Positions 43,101-50,620 are shown, counted from the first letter of the stretch. The stretch is DNA of 64,000 bases from Bosea sp. AS-1 (GCF_002220095.1 NZ_CP022372.1:2328501-2392500), one strand, 5' to 3'. Notes: a model not told the origin generated them from the sequence alone. Numbers and translations are program-made.

Positions 43101-43270
43101 ACATCGAATACCGCCTGCGCACGAATGGCGCCGTCGGTCCTCAACAGCGTTTTGATTTCAAGCGCGTAGGGGTGAGCCTCGGGAACTTGCTCGTCCCGGC
43201 GATGCAGGACGGCGGTCTCGGCGGCATAGCCGAGCTTTTCGAGCCATTCTTGCACAGCAATCGTCGTCAC
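40178..43270 (-). CDS. Large N6-adenine DNA methyltransferase (type IIG/BREX-like)
   Basis: 1030 residues. Motif I FDGACGSGILLTTAYRRL (about 340), motif IV IISNPPWKEPEGD (about 455), preceded by GGDINLMACRVTAFSLYLSL. GAYYTPRNLAMLAVDQ is the usual lead into motif I in such enzymes. The C-terminal half (after about 560) resembles target-recognition regions with FPDGFSKEEPNVRAVYYDG. N-terminal 200 residues could hold a nuclease but no clear D-ExK is seen. With the adjacent PD-(D/E)XK protein it forms a likely two-gene restriction-modification system. Confidence 0.87.
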   Translation of the reverse strand: MTTIAVQEWLEKLGYAAETAVLHRRDEQVPEAHPYALEIKTLLRTDGAIRAQAVFDVEGVPTVVFVGNDGQPLSSKALDEIRKRIWNQNLATVVIEIRGDKAIAVPARKLRRAEQRLSLSEARPDGPFSALEVASANLSRRMPKWFDLKARVDRKLLANLAATVEQLTEHGFSNAPDERKRRRLAELLMGQVLFISYLEHRDIAGQTYRDRRSVKTLTELVNAADRDGVLALIDRLRADFNGDFLSDDRHDPWTALAPEGFTLLDRFLGRTDMRTGQGDFWNYDFSYIPVELLSGLYESFLSPEQQAQDGAYYTPRNLAMLAVDQALSTSSDPLSEIIFDGACGSGILLTTAYRRLIALSEAHEGRQLSFAERGKLLSERIFGGDINLMACRVTAFSLYLSLLEGLEPADILIAQEREGVKLPSLARTNLVHGDPADFFNQAHAFANKRFTLIISNPPWKEPEGDTLTTADAWASRAGIPFARRQIAGAYALRAAEFLTDEGRVCLILPIGQFLGGSSESFVAHALRLYKPSRLINFGDLQALLFPTAENTCHVFSAARRSGRIAYDETFEYWVPKADISLALGRLSMQSADRHQVQTRSIIEDPQLLVTLMWGDANDLAIWTRLSLRGTFADFWKGPREARRWVNRKGIHLRDKSREAVSTGPLTRMRHIPIEALRAGSPVLHPDLLTKWPEEQLTVVGLTDEVLEVFDGPRVIFPDGFSKEEPNVRAVYYDGPASFTHSIGVISGKKDDADLLKFAAVYLRSSLARYFLMMRGWKMLCERNGVHLADVETFPFFQPKNAPDSDVANAALQAVVKHVATIAALPDTQQAPRYAELHEQLDNEIFRYFGLTPEEQTLVRETVEVLLPSVRPRSFKSLDTAAQSAARQDDFTIYARALAESLTAWRTRTKGRGRFKVDVVASDPYRHGPSGIVRIIYAAERTEAPAYDAVVDGDTVIQTLAALRDAGLRVIPTGETLSLVPDVHLWLNSALYLVRPLTRRCWTVRQALRDAEHIVRMVQFSTPSDKFAVPA

Positions 43271-43362
43271 AGTCTCAATCTCTCAGGCACTAGAACATAT
43301 CATGAACGAATATCATTGCGAAGGCGGCTTCTGCCTTGTGCAGTCGATTGGCGAAAGGGGAG

Positions 43363-43884
43363 TCATGCTGATCGTCTCTGAGCCGAACGTGTCTCGCCCA
43401 TATCTCTGGAAGCGCCTTTTCGGCGATGCAGGTTTGGCAATGAAAACAGATCAAACTGCCCATCGGCCGCAGCCTGATCGGGGAGGGCAAAGCCGTCACG
43501 GATGATCGCGAGATGCGGATCCAGATGCAGGATAAGTACGTCGCCAGGCGCGGGACGATTGTCGTCGTCAATCAGGCTCCATTCGCCATCAGCTGCCAAC
43601 GCAAGACGTTTACCCCACAGCGCAAGGAATGATGTTTGGCGAAGCTGGGCCCGGAGCTCGGCGAAAAAGACCTTGTGAGCCTCCAGTTCCAGTTTGAACT
43701 GGCTCTTCAGCCGGGCAGCAATGCGGAGCACAAGGATTGTTTGCCAGCTGAATTTGGCGGGGGAGCCCTTTTGGCGCGGTCGCACGTCAGCCGGGATGAG
43801 CGCGCGCCGATTTGTCCATTCGCGGAGCTTATCCGTCGAAAGGCCGGTTAGCTGCGTGGCGACGGGCGTGGTAACGAACCGCAG
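43363..43884 (-). CDS. MerR-like HTH protein, probable non-ATG start
   Basis: The frame reads TQLTGLSTDKLREWTNRRAL, a MerR-type recognition region, upstream of any ATG. The only start with a good ribosome-binding site (AAGGGAGG) is CTG 43884; GTG 43785 would cut the HTH. The protein then continues with VRPRQKGSPAKFSWQTILVL and a C-terminus with DFS-like PGDVLILHLDPHLAII. About 173 residues. It lies upstream of the methyltransferase in the same strand, ahead of two palindromes. It may control the restriction genes. Confidence 0.5.
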   Translation of the reverse strand: MRFVTTPVATQLTGLSTDKLREWTNRRALIPADVRPRQKGSPAKFSWQTILVLRIAARLKSQFKLELEAHKVFFAELRAQLRQTSFLALWGKRLALAADGEWSLIDDDNRPAPGDVLILHLDPHLAIIRDGFALPDQAAADGQFDLFSLPNLHRRKGASRDMGETRSAQRRSA

Positions 43885-43930
43885 CGGAACCTCCCTTGAG
43901 AATGGGCATGATGCCCGATCTCTGCATAGA

Positions 43931-43951
43931 GAACGGGTACCATACCCGAAC
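43931..43951. promoter_or_regulatory. Palindrome near MerR-like gene
   Basis: CGGGTA-CCA-TACCCG, flanked as GAACGGG...CCCGAAC, about 50 bases upstream of the probable start of the MerR-like gene. Candidate operator. Confidence 0.45.
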
Positions 43952-44072
43952 CGAGAGATAAACCGCCACCGCGCTCACCCATTCGACCTGGCAACAATAA
44001 TTGCTTGGCTGCAGATCGCCGGGCGAAAGCGTCCACCGAACTCGATGATGGCTCCGCGAGTCCGCGTGAGGG

Positions 44073-44092
44073 TAACGGGCGTTTACCCGTTA
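44073..44092. promoter_or_regulatory. Second palindrome, similar core
   Basis: TAACGGG-CGTTTA-CCCGTTA, a perfect 7-bp repeat whose AACGGG arm matches the palindrome at 43.94 kb. It may be another binding site or the end of an adjoining transcript. Confidence 0.4.
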
Positions 44093-44449
44093 ACGTGTCC
44101 CAGAAGATCCGCTAGGCCGGAGATTCAGGCCTGTGCGGGCCTCTTCGAGAGCATACCACCGCTCATCTCGGGGCATGCGTGCGCGGCGAAGGGGTTCGGC
44201 CAAGACAAAGAGCATCCTTCTTCGGAATGCCAAAGGGCTCTCCGCCAGCAAGAAGGGTTTTTCCTGATCGGTACCTGGGGGAAACCAGGGTTTTGCCAAG
44301 AACCGCGCCTTTCGGTCCGTCCATTTGGGCGGCTCTCCCAGTCTCCACCGGCGGGCCAAATGCTCGCCAACAGCGCCGATAAAAGCGTCGGTCTCGGAAT
44401 GTCCGAGAAGGGCTGGTTCGGCAGAAAGACCCGCAATCCTGGTGTGCCA
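44090..44449 (-). pseudogene. Possible protein fragment without clear start
   Basis: The frame read from about 44449 to the stop at 44090 is protein-like: GLSAEPALLGHSETDAFIG, EHLARRWRLGEPPKWTDRK, ESPLAFRRRMLFVLAEPLRR. No acceptable start codon or ribosome-binding site lies at its 5' end, which begins after an in-frame TGA. It could be a truncated regulator-like gene or a TA component remnant. I do not recognise the family. The rest of 43885-44634 shows only the two palindromes. Confidence 0.35.
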
Positions 44450-44634
44450 TCATCCCGCGGCCGAAGACATTCAAGCTAGGCTGACGGCTGCCCGGGGAGG
44501 CAACTAGGTGTTTGACTGACTAGTTGAGCCAGTCGTCGGGGAGGTTCCTCTTTCGAGCGACCGCGTCCGCTGCCTCATAGAGGAACTTCGCTTCGGCCAT
44601 GAAGACGGAGTCTACGTCTCGGGTAAGCTATGGG

Positions 44635-45042
44635 CTAGAGCATCCGCTGATGGATGGGCCGAATCCGTTTTGAAATCCGACCACCGTGCTGAAGGCGAGA
44701 TAACATCTTGCTACTTGCAGGCTGCTTGGCGACAAAGGTGCGATTGCGAACGCAGTTTGTCAGCTGATCAACGCGCCAAATCGAAGCCTCTTCATAGAAG
44801 GCATAGCTCGGCTTGTGCAGGAATTCATGGTCGCCATCGTTCCCGTTGCCAAGCACGCAGGCGAGGTCGTCCGCTTTCGTGTTTGTCAATTTGGTGATGG
44901 GAACTACCAACGCTTTTCCGTCAGAGCTGACGGCTGTGATCACCACGTGGAGGTGCATCCTATTCGGATCGTGCCTGGGCCCCGACGGGATTAATAGGCA
45001 CGCGCCGAGTTCTGGCGTCCAGGTCGTATGGTAGGCCCGCAT
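44635..45042 (-). CDS. Putative toxin partner of Panacea antitoxin
   Basis: 135 residues. The start LGACLLIPSGPRHDPNRMHL and the strand VVITAVSSDGKALVVPITKL give a compact beta-rich pattern like MazF/PemK-type proteins, but no certain catalytic motif. It starts 13 bases after the DUF4065 stop. Panacea antitoxins occur with many unrelated toxins, so the pairing is the main evidence. Confidence 0.55.
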   Translation of the reverse strand: MRAYHTTWTPELGACLLIPSGPRHDPNRMHLHVVITAVSSDGKALVVPITKLTNTKADDLACVLGNGNDGDHEFLHKPSYAFYEEASIWRVDQLTNCVRNRTFVAKQPASSKMLSRLQHGGRISKRIRPIHQRML

Positions 45043-45055
45043 AGTCGCTCGTGAA

Positions 45056-45628
45056 CTAGTGCCGCATTCCGTCAGCGCCGAATCGCGTTGAAGCGGATTT
45101 GACCGCGTTCGCGATTTCGACGCCTTCTACGAGCGTTTCGACATTCGGCTTGCCAAGTGCGCGGAACAGATCCGAATAGCTGATCTGCCGCGATGAGCCA
45201 TTTGGATCAGTCCATTCGGCGCACTCATCATGGGTCAAATCCCGCAGAGCGAAACCGTCCAGATGTCCATATTTGGCCCAGACCTCATCGAGCACTTCGA
45301 CATTCGCGATGGAGAGGTGGTCGAGGGTTTCGATGGAAACGCCGGGGGCGGCATTTACGGCGTAGTGAGCTCGAGCTCCGACGTAGTGCTTCCATTCCGG
45401 ATTGTCTTGAGTGACGCCGTTCACGTGATCGAGCGTCTGGGAGAGCACCGGACCGTGAGGCATGGCGACCAGCGTGTCACCGGTGAGAGGCAGTTCATAT
45501 GCATCCAGGTAGGCTCGTTCCGCGAGGTAGACGAGCTTGGCCACCTTAAGCACATCGATGGAGCCTCCTTCGCGGAGAGCGAAGTATGCGGTGACCTGCG
45601 CTGCCTTTTCGACGTTAAATGTGCTCAT
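45056..45628 (-). CDS. Panacea-domain (DUF4065) antitoxin
   Basis: 190 residues. The SocA/Panacea domain is recognisable: KLVYLAERAYLDAYELPLTG, DTLVAMPHGPVLSQTLDHVN, and a C-terminal part with LSIANVEVLDEVWAKYGHLD and SPLALRDLTH-like GFALRDLTHDECAEW. Such proteins act as hyper-promiscuous antitoxins. First gene of the two-gene unit. Confidence 0.8.
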   Translation of the reverse strand: MSTFNVEKAAQVTAYFALREGGSIDVLKVAKLVYLAERAYLDAYELPLTGDTLVAMPHGPVLSQTLDHVNGVTQDNPEWKHYVGARAHYAVNAAPGVSIETLDHLSIANVEVLDEVWAKYGHLDGFALRDLTHDECAEWTDPNGSSRQISYSDLFRALGKPNVETLVEGVEIANAVKSASTRFGADGMRH

Positions 45629-46238
45629 TAGACACCTTTGTCGATCGTCGACTCGCGCCGACCGATCCTATGGGTTGAGATAGCGTGTGTACGCGTCAGT
45701 TGCTAGGCCTCGGCGCCTCAATCAGGCTGCCGGATCGGGAGCGTGCGTCTGTGACGTCGAACCCAAGCGCTAAAATTTCTCGGGGATTATCCGTCAAAAG
45801 CTGCAATTCAAAGACCTGAATCAAAAACTCAAACTCAGAGTCACTTGTTCGTAAATTTGGACCGCCTTTGAACCCGGCTAGCCGCGCTGGCTTGGACCAA
45901 GGGTCTATGACTCATTACAGGCCAACTCGATTCAGATAAAAATGGACGCTCGGCATTGCCGAGCGTCCGACTCCGATTGCGGAATTTCGCGTCCCTGCAT
46001 CACGGGCCGCCTCGGCGATTCACACGGCAAGAGCCGCGCGCAAGTCCGGCCGAAGCCGCGCCATGCTCAGCTAGCAGTGAACCTCGCAGGCTCGATGGCC
46101 ATGTTCCTGATCGGCACCTGGCAGGAGAATAAAGGGGATTGATCCGAGCGATGACGTTTCGATTAAGGTGTTCATCTAGTTCGGCAATCAGTTGCTACCG
46201 TTGCGAGAGGTGCGATATCATTTGCAACGGGGGATATT
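45629..46238. other. 610-base region without convincing gene
   Basis: AT content is higher than in neighbours. It contains a minus-strand intrinsic terminator at 45935-45968. A plus-strand reading of 66 codons (45942-46142) starts inside that hairpin and has no protein-like composition. The right end supplies the promoter for the CD-NTase operon. Confidence 0.5.
45935..45968 (-). terminator. Intrinsic terminator, minus strand, no known gene ahead
   Basis: GGACGCTCGGC-AAT-GCCGAGCGTCC on the minus strand, 11 perfect pairs, followed by ATTTTTATC. It would terminate minus-strand RNA from 46.0-46.2 kb, where no protein gene is seen. Confidence 0.65.
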
Positions 46239-47000
46239 ATGACGGCCAACCAGTATTTGCAGAACATCCTGGCCCGCGAACGGGTCGATGTTAGCGTGAA
46301 CTCCCCTCTGCGCGGCTGCGCGAACGTAGTTCTACCTCATCTCCGCGCCTGGGCCGGCAACAGCCTCGTCGATGTATCGCCGAGTGGATCTTTCGCTAAA
46401 GGGACCGCGGTAAAGAGCGGAACCGATATCGATCTGTTTATTTCGCTCTCGCATGAACTAACGGCGACCCTCGAGTCGATTTACGACACCCTCTTCAACC
46501 GCATGAGCCAACAGGGGTTTGCTCCTCGTAAGCAGAACGTGTCGATCGGCGTCAAAATCAATGGCCACGATGTCGACTTGGTGCCGGCGCGGCGCCAGGA
46601 CGCTCGAGGACAGGACCACAGCCTCTATAAGAATCGAAAAGGCAGCTGGACCCAAACCAACATCGCGACCCATATCGGGCTAGTTGCGAACTCCAAGCGG
46701 ACCGAGGAAATCCGTGTCCTCAAGCTATGGCGTAATCAAAATGGGCTCGATTTCCCTTCGTTTTACCTCGAGCTGCTCGCTATCGAGGCCATGAAGGGCA
46801 AGCAGGTGGGCGACCTGGCCACCAACGTCTTTTCGACGTTTGCCTATTTCCGGGACTATGTAGGGAGCTCGCGCATCGTCGATCCCGCCAACACGAACAA
46901 CGTGATTTCCGACGATCTGGACGCCTCAGAGAAGGCAAGGATCGCCAAGCTTGCCGCCCAAGCCGCGGCCGCCAAGACTTGGGGAGAGATCGTCCGATGA
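46239..47000 (+). CDS. CD-NTase/OAS-like nucleotidyltransferase (CBASS-type)
   Basis: 253 residues. Nucleotidyltransferase fold with SPSGSFAKGTAVKSGTDIDLF (GS motif and two catalytic Asp), third Asp in GHDVDLVPARRQD, and an OAS-like helical C-terminus with LLAIEAMKGKQVGDL. All three catalytic acids are present. CD-NTases make cyclic oligonucleotide signals on phage infection. It is first in a three-gene operon with a nuclease-like protein and a TIR effector. Confidence 0.83.
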   Translation: MTANQYLQNILARERVDVSVNSPLRGCANVVLPHLRAWAGNSLVDVSPSGSFAKGTAVKSGTDIDLFISLSHELTATLESIYDTLFNRMSQQGFAPRKQNVSIGVKINGHDVDLVPARRQDARGQDHSLYKNRKGSWTQTNIATHIGLVANSKRTEEIRVLKLWRNQNGLDFPSFYLELLAIEAMKGKQVGDLATNVFSTFAYFRDYVGSSRIVDPANTNNVISDDLDASEKARIAKLAAQAAAAKTWGEIVR

Positions 47001-47734
47001 CCTGGTCTCTGGATCAGCTCTTGGCTGGGCTCCATGACGATATTCAGGGCAAGTTGGCTGCTGCCCGGAAGCTGTTAGGCCATCCTGTCGACAAGGGCGA
47101 TGCCAGCGAGGCCGCCTGGCTCGAGTTGCTCAGCACCTACCTGCCCAGGCGCTACAGCGCCGATAAAGCATACGTCGTCGATAGCGAAGGCAAGTTCAGC
47201 GACCAAATGGACGTAGTGGTTTATGACCGGCAGTACTCCCCCTTCATCTTCGTCATGGAGGGAACGAAGATCATTCCGGCCGAAAGCGTCTACGCGGTTT
47301 TCGAGGCGAAGCAGTCGCTGAACGCTGACCAAGTTGCCTACGCGCATAAGAAAATCAGTAGCGTAAGGGTTCTCAAGCGCACCAGCCTTCCCGTTCCGCA
47401 TGTCTCCGGAACGGCGAAGCCCAAACCCCTGCATCACATTCTCGGCGGTCTATTGACCCTCGAGAGCGATTGGAAGCCGCCCCTGGGGCAGCCGCTCGCA
47501 GCGGCCTTGGCCGCAGGAGATCCTCTGGCGCAGGTCGATCTGGGATGTGTCGCAGCCCATGGCCACTATCTCAGAGAGCTCGACGAGCGGGGCTATACCT
47601 TCACCGCAGAGGGCAAGCCGGCGACCGCCTTTCTATTCGAGCTGATAGCTCGGCTGCAGGCCCTGGCCACTGTGCCGATGGTCGATATTCGAGCCTATGG
47701 TGCCTGGCTGTCCCCCGATCGGCCGGCGGAGTGA
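46997..47734 (+). CDS. DUF6602-like (PD-(D/E)XK-fold) protein
   Basis: 245 residues from ATG 46997, overlapping the CD-NTase stop by four bases. Central strand FSDQMDVVVYDRQYSPF followed by ESVYAVFEAKQSL gives an Asp and ExK arrangement as in DUF6602 and related endonuclease-like families. It is probably a nuclease or nucleotide-binding component. It is three bases from the TIR gene, indicating a single functional unit. Confidence 0.65.
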   Translation: MTWSLDQLLAGLHDDIQGKLAAARKLLGHPVDKGDASEAAWLELLSTYLPRRYSADKAYVVDSEGKFSDQMDVVVYDRQYSPFIFVMEGTKIIPAESVYAVFEAKQSLNADQVAYAHKKISSVRVLKRTSLPVPHVSGTAKPKPLHHILGGLLTLESDWKPPLGQPLAAALAAGDPLAQVDLGCVAAHGHYLRELDERGYTFTAEGKPATAFLFELIARLQALATVPMVDIRAYGAWLSPDRPAE

Positions 47735-47737
47735 GGC

Positions 47738-48961
47738 ATGGCGCGGGCGTCGGGCTTCGATAAACTCCAGCGTGAACTGGACCAGTTTGCCAAGGCAGCC
47801 AAAGCTCTCGATGGCGACATCGTTGAGCTGAAGTTCAATGCGTCAAGCGCGGATAGCGTGGAAACGGCAGTTGCGGAGATGAGAGCCGCTGTCCAAGCTC
47901 GTGTTTCACCTTACCTCGGCAGCAAGATGGTTCAGAAAATGGTAGCAGAGGTCATTGCGAATTACGAGCAGAAAATTCTTGAACGCGCTTCTGAATCTAG
48001 AATTAGTAGGGAAGAAGATATTATGACTTCGGTCGAAGGTGATGAAAAACAAGATACGCTGCGTCAGATCGAGAACGTGGTCTCCGATCTTCGACGTTCG
48101 GAAGCAAATACATTCGACAGGCATATTAAGAAGCTATCCCGCCTCCTCCACACTGACGAACTCGACGAGATTAGCAACGAGCTCATCGCCGGCGTTGATC
48201 TGGATGCATGGCTGGCCGAAGGGAATGAATCCCAGGGCAGTATGATGGGGAGCGCGACGCTTAGCTGGCCAGAACGCAATTCTGAGGAGTTGGGTCTGGT
48301 CGCAGGCCTTATCGACAAATTCGCGAAGACTCCCGACGAGGCGGCCACATTCTCCCACACGTTTTACTACAACGGGAACAACATCAGTCGAAATCTCCAG
48401 AACATGGTCTCTCAGATGATCGTCCCGTTCGCACGGGACTTCATCGATCACGTAAAGGCAAAAACAGGCGTGATCGAAGCCACTACTGTTGGAAGATCGG
48501 CTGCAAAGCCCGCTGCACGCAAAGTCTTTATTGTTCACGGCCGCGACGAGGGACCGCGAGAGGCGGTCGCGCGATTCCTTGAGAAACTGCAGTTTGAGGC
48601 GGTAATCCTGCATGAGCGGGCCAATCAGGGCCGCACGATCATCGAGAAGATCGAAGCTCATGGTGACGTCGGCTTCGCCGTCGTTTTGCTGACACCGGAC
48701 GATGAAGGGAAGTTCAAGGGCGAGACACCTCGCCCCAGGCCACGCCAGAACGTTCTGCTCGAGTTAGGTTACTTTATCGGGCTACTAGGCCGCTCCCGGG
48801 TCTGCGCGCTGAAAAGCGGCGAGATGGAAGTGCCTTCGGACTTCGGAGGCGTCGTTTATACCGCCTACGACGCAAGTCGGGGCTGGCAACAAGAGCTCGC
48901 CAGAGAGTTGCAGGCAGCCGGATTTGAAATCGACTGGAACAAGATCATGGGCTCTCGGTAA
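47738..48961 (+). CDS. TIR-domain effector (CAP12/Pycsar TIR type)
   Basis: 407 residues. The C-terminal TIR domain (about 270-405) has KVFIVHGRDEGPREAVARFL, ANQGRTIIEKIEAHGDVG with the catalytic Glu, VVLLTPDDEGKFKG and RQNVLLELGYFIG. This family cleaves NAD(+). The N-terminal 260 residues are helical (QRELDQFAKAAKALDG, KKLSRLLHTDELDEISNELI) and do not match STING or SAVED; they may sense the cyclic nucleotide or bind the partner. With the two genes before it this would kill an infected cell by NAD depletion. Confidence 0.85.
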   Translation: MARASGFDKLQRELDQFAKAAKALDGDIVELKFNASSADSVETAVAEMRAAVQARVSPYLGSKMVQKMVAEVIANYEQKILERASESRISREEDIMTSVEGDEKQDTLRQIENVVSDLRRSEANTFDRHIKKLSRLLHTDELDEISNELIAGVDLDAWLAEGNESQGSMMGSATLSWPERNSEELGLVAGLIDKFAKTPDEAATFSHTFYYNGNNISRNLQNMVSQMIVPFARDFIDHVKAKTGVIEATTVGRSAAKPAARKVFIVHGRDEGPREAVARFLEKLQFEAVILHERANQGRTIIEKIEAHGDVGFAVVLLTPDDEGKFKGETPRPRPRQNVLLELGYFIGLLGRSRVCALKSGEMEVPSDFGGVVYTAYDASRGWQQELARELQAAGFEIDWNKIMGSR

Positions 48962-48963
48962 GC

Positions 48964-49107
48964 TCACCACCAGCCGATGCCACGCCCGCCGGCAATGATT
49001 GCAATGAGTGCGAGCGATCCTCCGATCCAAATGGCCAGCGGTCCTTCGGCAGCGAACTCGATAAGCCAGGGCACTTTGACGGTCAGGCGATTGCGTTGTC
49101 GGTTCAT
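48964..49107 (-). CDS. 47-residue membrane peptide
   Basis: Short ORF MNRQRNRLTVKVPWLIEF followed by a hydrophobic segment AIWIGGSLALIAIIAGG and the end GIGWW. Ribosome-binding site is poor. Composition fits a small basic single-pass protein; no family recognised. It is convergent with the TIR gene. Confidence 0.4.
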   Translation of the reverse strand: MNRQRNRLTVKVPWLIEFAAEGPLAIWIGGSLALIAIIAGGRGIGWW

Positions 49108-49174
49108 GGTGCCCACGCTGGCATGGCTGGCTATCGAAGCGGACCCGGACGCGCGTCCGGTGGTGCATCATTGA

Positions 49175-49651
49175 TCATGATGGTTGCCGTGCTGTGGCGG
49201 CAGGCCCCGAGCTCGGGGCGTCAGCGGCGCCCTGGGCGGCGCAGGACTCTAGGCAGCGGATAATCCAGGCATTCAGAGACTGACTGTTAGCCTTGGCCCG
49301 ATCGGCAAGCCGGTCGCGAAGGCTCTCCGGCATGCGAAGGGTGTATTTCACCTCGGCCGCGCCGGCTTCCGGCATCTCGCCAAACAGCTGCTCAATCAGC
49401 TCCGGCCGCCAGCTGGCATTCTTCTCCAACCACTCTCGAGCCTGCTCCGGAGTGATCGGCTCAATCCGTTCGAAATCCTCTTCGTCTCGGCCGGAAAGAT
49501 ATTTGGCGATGAAAAACACGCCCAGGCGGTTCTGGTAGAGGTGCTCCCCGTATTCATAAGGGCCTGGGTCCTGATCGAAACCGGCATGCTTGGTTGCCGT
49601 TTCGGTGTTGTAGGTTTTGCCATCGATGATGCGTTTGATTGTGAATGCCAT
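49175..49651 (-). CDS. Ribbon-helix-helix DNA-binding protein (HicB/Arc-like)
   Basis: 158 residues from ATG 49651; an earlier ATG at 49663 lies inside the operator repeats. The N-terminal part is MAFTIKRIIDGKTYNTETAT, and the C-terminal RHH is YTLRMPESLRDRLADRAKAN followed by SLNAWIIRCLE. RHH proteins dimerise to bind DNA and usually repress their own operon. An obvious operator, three TTGCCGTCA sites, stands immediately upstream. Confidence 0.75.
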   Translation of the reverse strand: MAFTIKRIIDGKTYNTETATKHAGFDQDPGPYEYGEHLYQNRLGVFFIAKYLSGRDEEDFERIEPITPEQAREWLEKNASWRPELIEQLFGEMPEAGAAEVKYTLRMPESLRDRLADRAKANSQSLNAWIIRCLESCAAQGAADAPSSGPAATARQPS

Positions 49652-49660
49652 GCCTATCCC

Positions 49661-49728
49661 CACTTGCCGTCAACTGATGTCAGGCTGCATCACTTGCCGT
49701 CACCTGTCAACACATGACGGCAAGTGAT
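49661..49728. promoter_or_regulatory. Operator for the RHH protein
   Basis: ATCACTTGCCGTCA (49689-49702) is exactly repeated in inverse as TGACGGCAAGTGAT (49715-49728); a third copy CACTTGCCGTCA lies at 49661-49672. It lies between the divergent starts of the RHH gene (49651) and the 172-residue gene (49759), so it can repress both. Confidence 0.8.
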
Positions 49729-49758
49729 CGATTGATGGCGTTTTTATAGGAGCATGCC

Positions 49759-50277
49759 GTGGCCGGGGGCAAAAACAACTATCAGCTGAACGGCGAGATC
49801 GTGCTGCGGGACGTCTACCGGCTCGCGACGATGACCCTGGCAGATCCGATCGTGATGAGCTTCATGGAGAAGGATGCCAATGAGCCCCTGTATCGACTTC
49901 GGGCGCAGTATCTCGAGGATGAGCTCGTTCATCAGCTACTGAGCGCGGCAATCAGCAATCGAACTCAGATCGAGCACATGACCGACCATAGGGCGGCTAT
50001 GGACGGACAAGGCTTTCAGCCCGCGGCATATGAGTGCGGAGTTCTGCAGCCTGACGCGGACAAAAATGACCGTGGGCCACTCTCATTTCATGAGGCCTGC
50101 CACAAGATCATCCACGCCACGAACATCGTCGCGCAGACGCCGGAAGCGCCCGAGACAAGCCCGATGAAAATGGAGCTGACCCTGCGCGGCACCAAGGGCA
50201 AGCTGACGTGGGTCGCGCACCTTGATCTGCTAGCTTACCTGCGCGGCTCAGTCGAGAATTTTGGGGACTTCCGATGA
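49759..50277 (+). CDS. Hypothetical protein, divergent from RHH repressor
   Basis: 172 residues from GTG 49759 (AGGAG ahead). Sequence: GEIVLRDVYRLATMTLADPI, then YLEDELVHQLLSAAISNRTQ, a long C-terminal beta segment MKMELTLRGTKGKLTWVAHL. The latter resembles a domain of small uncharacterised proteins; I do not recognise it. It and the next gene overlap by four bases. It may be a TA or island-specific gene, given the shared operator with the RHH protein. Confidence 0.6.
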   Translation: MAGGKNNYQLNGEIVLRDVYRLATMTLADPIVMSFMEKDANEPLYRLRAQYLEDELVHQLLSAAISNRTQIEHMTDHRAAMDGQGFQPAAYECGVLQPDADKNDRGPLSFHEACHKIIHATNIVAQTPEAPETSPMKMELTLRGTKGKLTWVAHLDLLAYLRGSVENFGDFR

Positions 50278-50387
50278 GCCAGATCGTTCCAGCTGGCAGC
50301 GCCGCGCTCGCCCCTCAGCTTATCTCAGCCGCGGGCGAAAGGGCGGACGAGATTACGCTGGACGAAGTGGAGCGGGTGCTCATTTGA
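50274..50387 (+). pseudogene. Possible integrase N-terminal fragment
   Basis: 37 residues, MSQIVPAGSAALAPQLISAA then GERADEITLDEVERVLI. The start resembles N-termini of rhizobial tyrosine recombinases but the catalytic domain is absent. The stop overlaps the next frame, so sequence may have been rearranged here. A stand-alone peptide cannot be excluded. Confidence 0.3.
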
Positions 50388-50590
50388 GTGCAATCTGGGA
50401 CAGTCGGCTTATCGAATGGAATCGACCCAGATCCTGGGTCTCGCCGCTGTCGCGATGGCTGCGGCCGCATCTAAGCCAAGGTATCCGCACGCTTGAACGA
50501 ATGGGAGAGCAGGATCTCTGCCATGACGATCATACGTGGCTGAAGGTCGCTCAGACCGTCCTAAAACGGCCCTATGAAGAGGTCACCTAG
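50384..50590 (+). CDS. Hypothetical small protein
   Basis: About 68 residues from TTG 50384, which overlaps the stop of the preceding frame. Sequence SAIWDSRLIEWNRPRSWVSP, then RTLERMGEQDLCHDDHTWLK. Helical, basic N-terminus. No family recognised and the start is uncertain. Confidence 0.35.
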   Translation: MSAIWDSRLIEWNRPRSWVSPLSRWLRPHLSQGIRTLERMGEQDLCHDDHTWLKVAQTVLKRPYEEVT

Positions 50591-50620
50591 CAGCTGTGCG
50601 ATGCCCTGTCTTTCGGCTCA

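Noticed and set aside
44125..44474. Overlapping 103-codon minus-strand frames
   Set aside because: They conflict with a more protein-like frame and have no ribosome-binding site.
48785..49171. 128-codon minus-strand frame opposite the TIR gene end
   Set aside because: Arg/His-rich shadow composition; a 47-residue frame in the same interval is more plausible.
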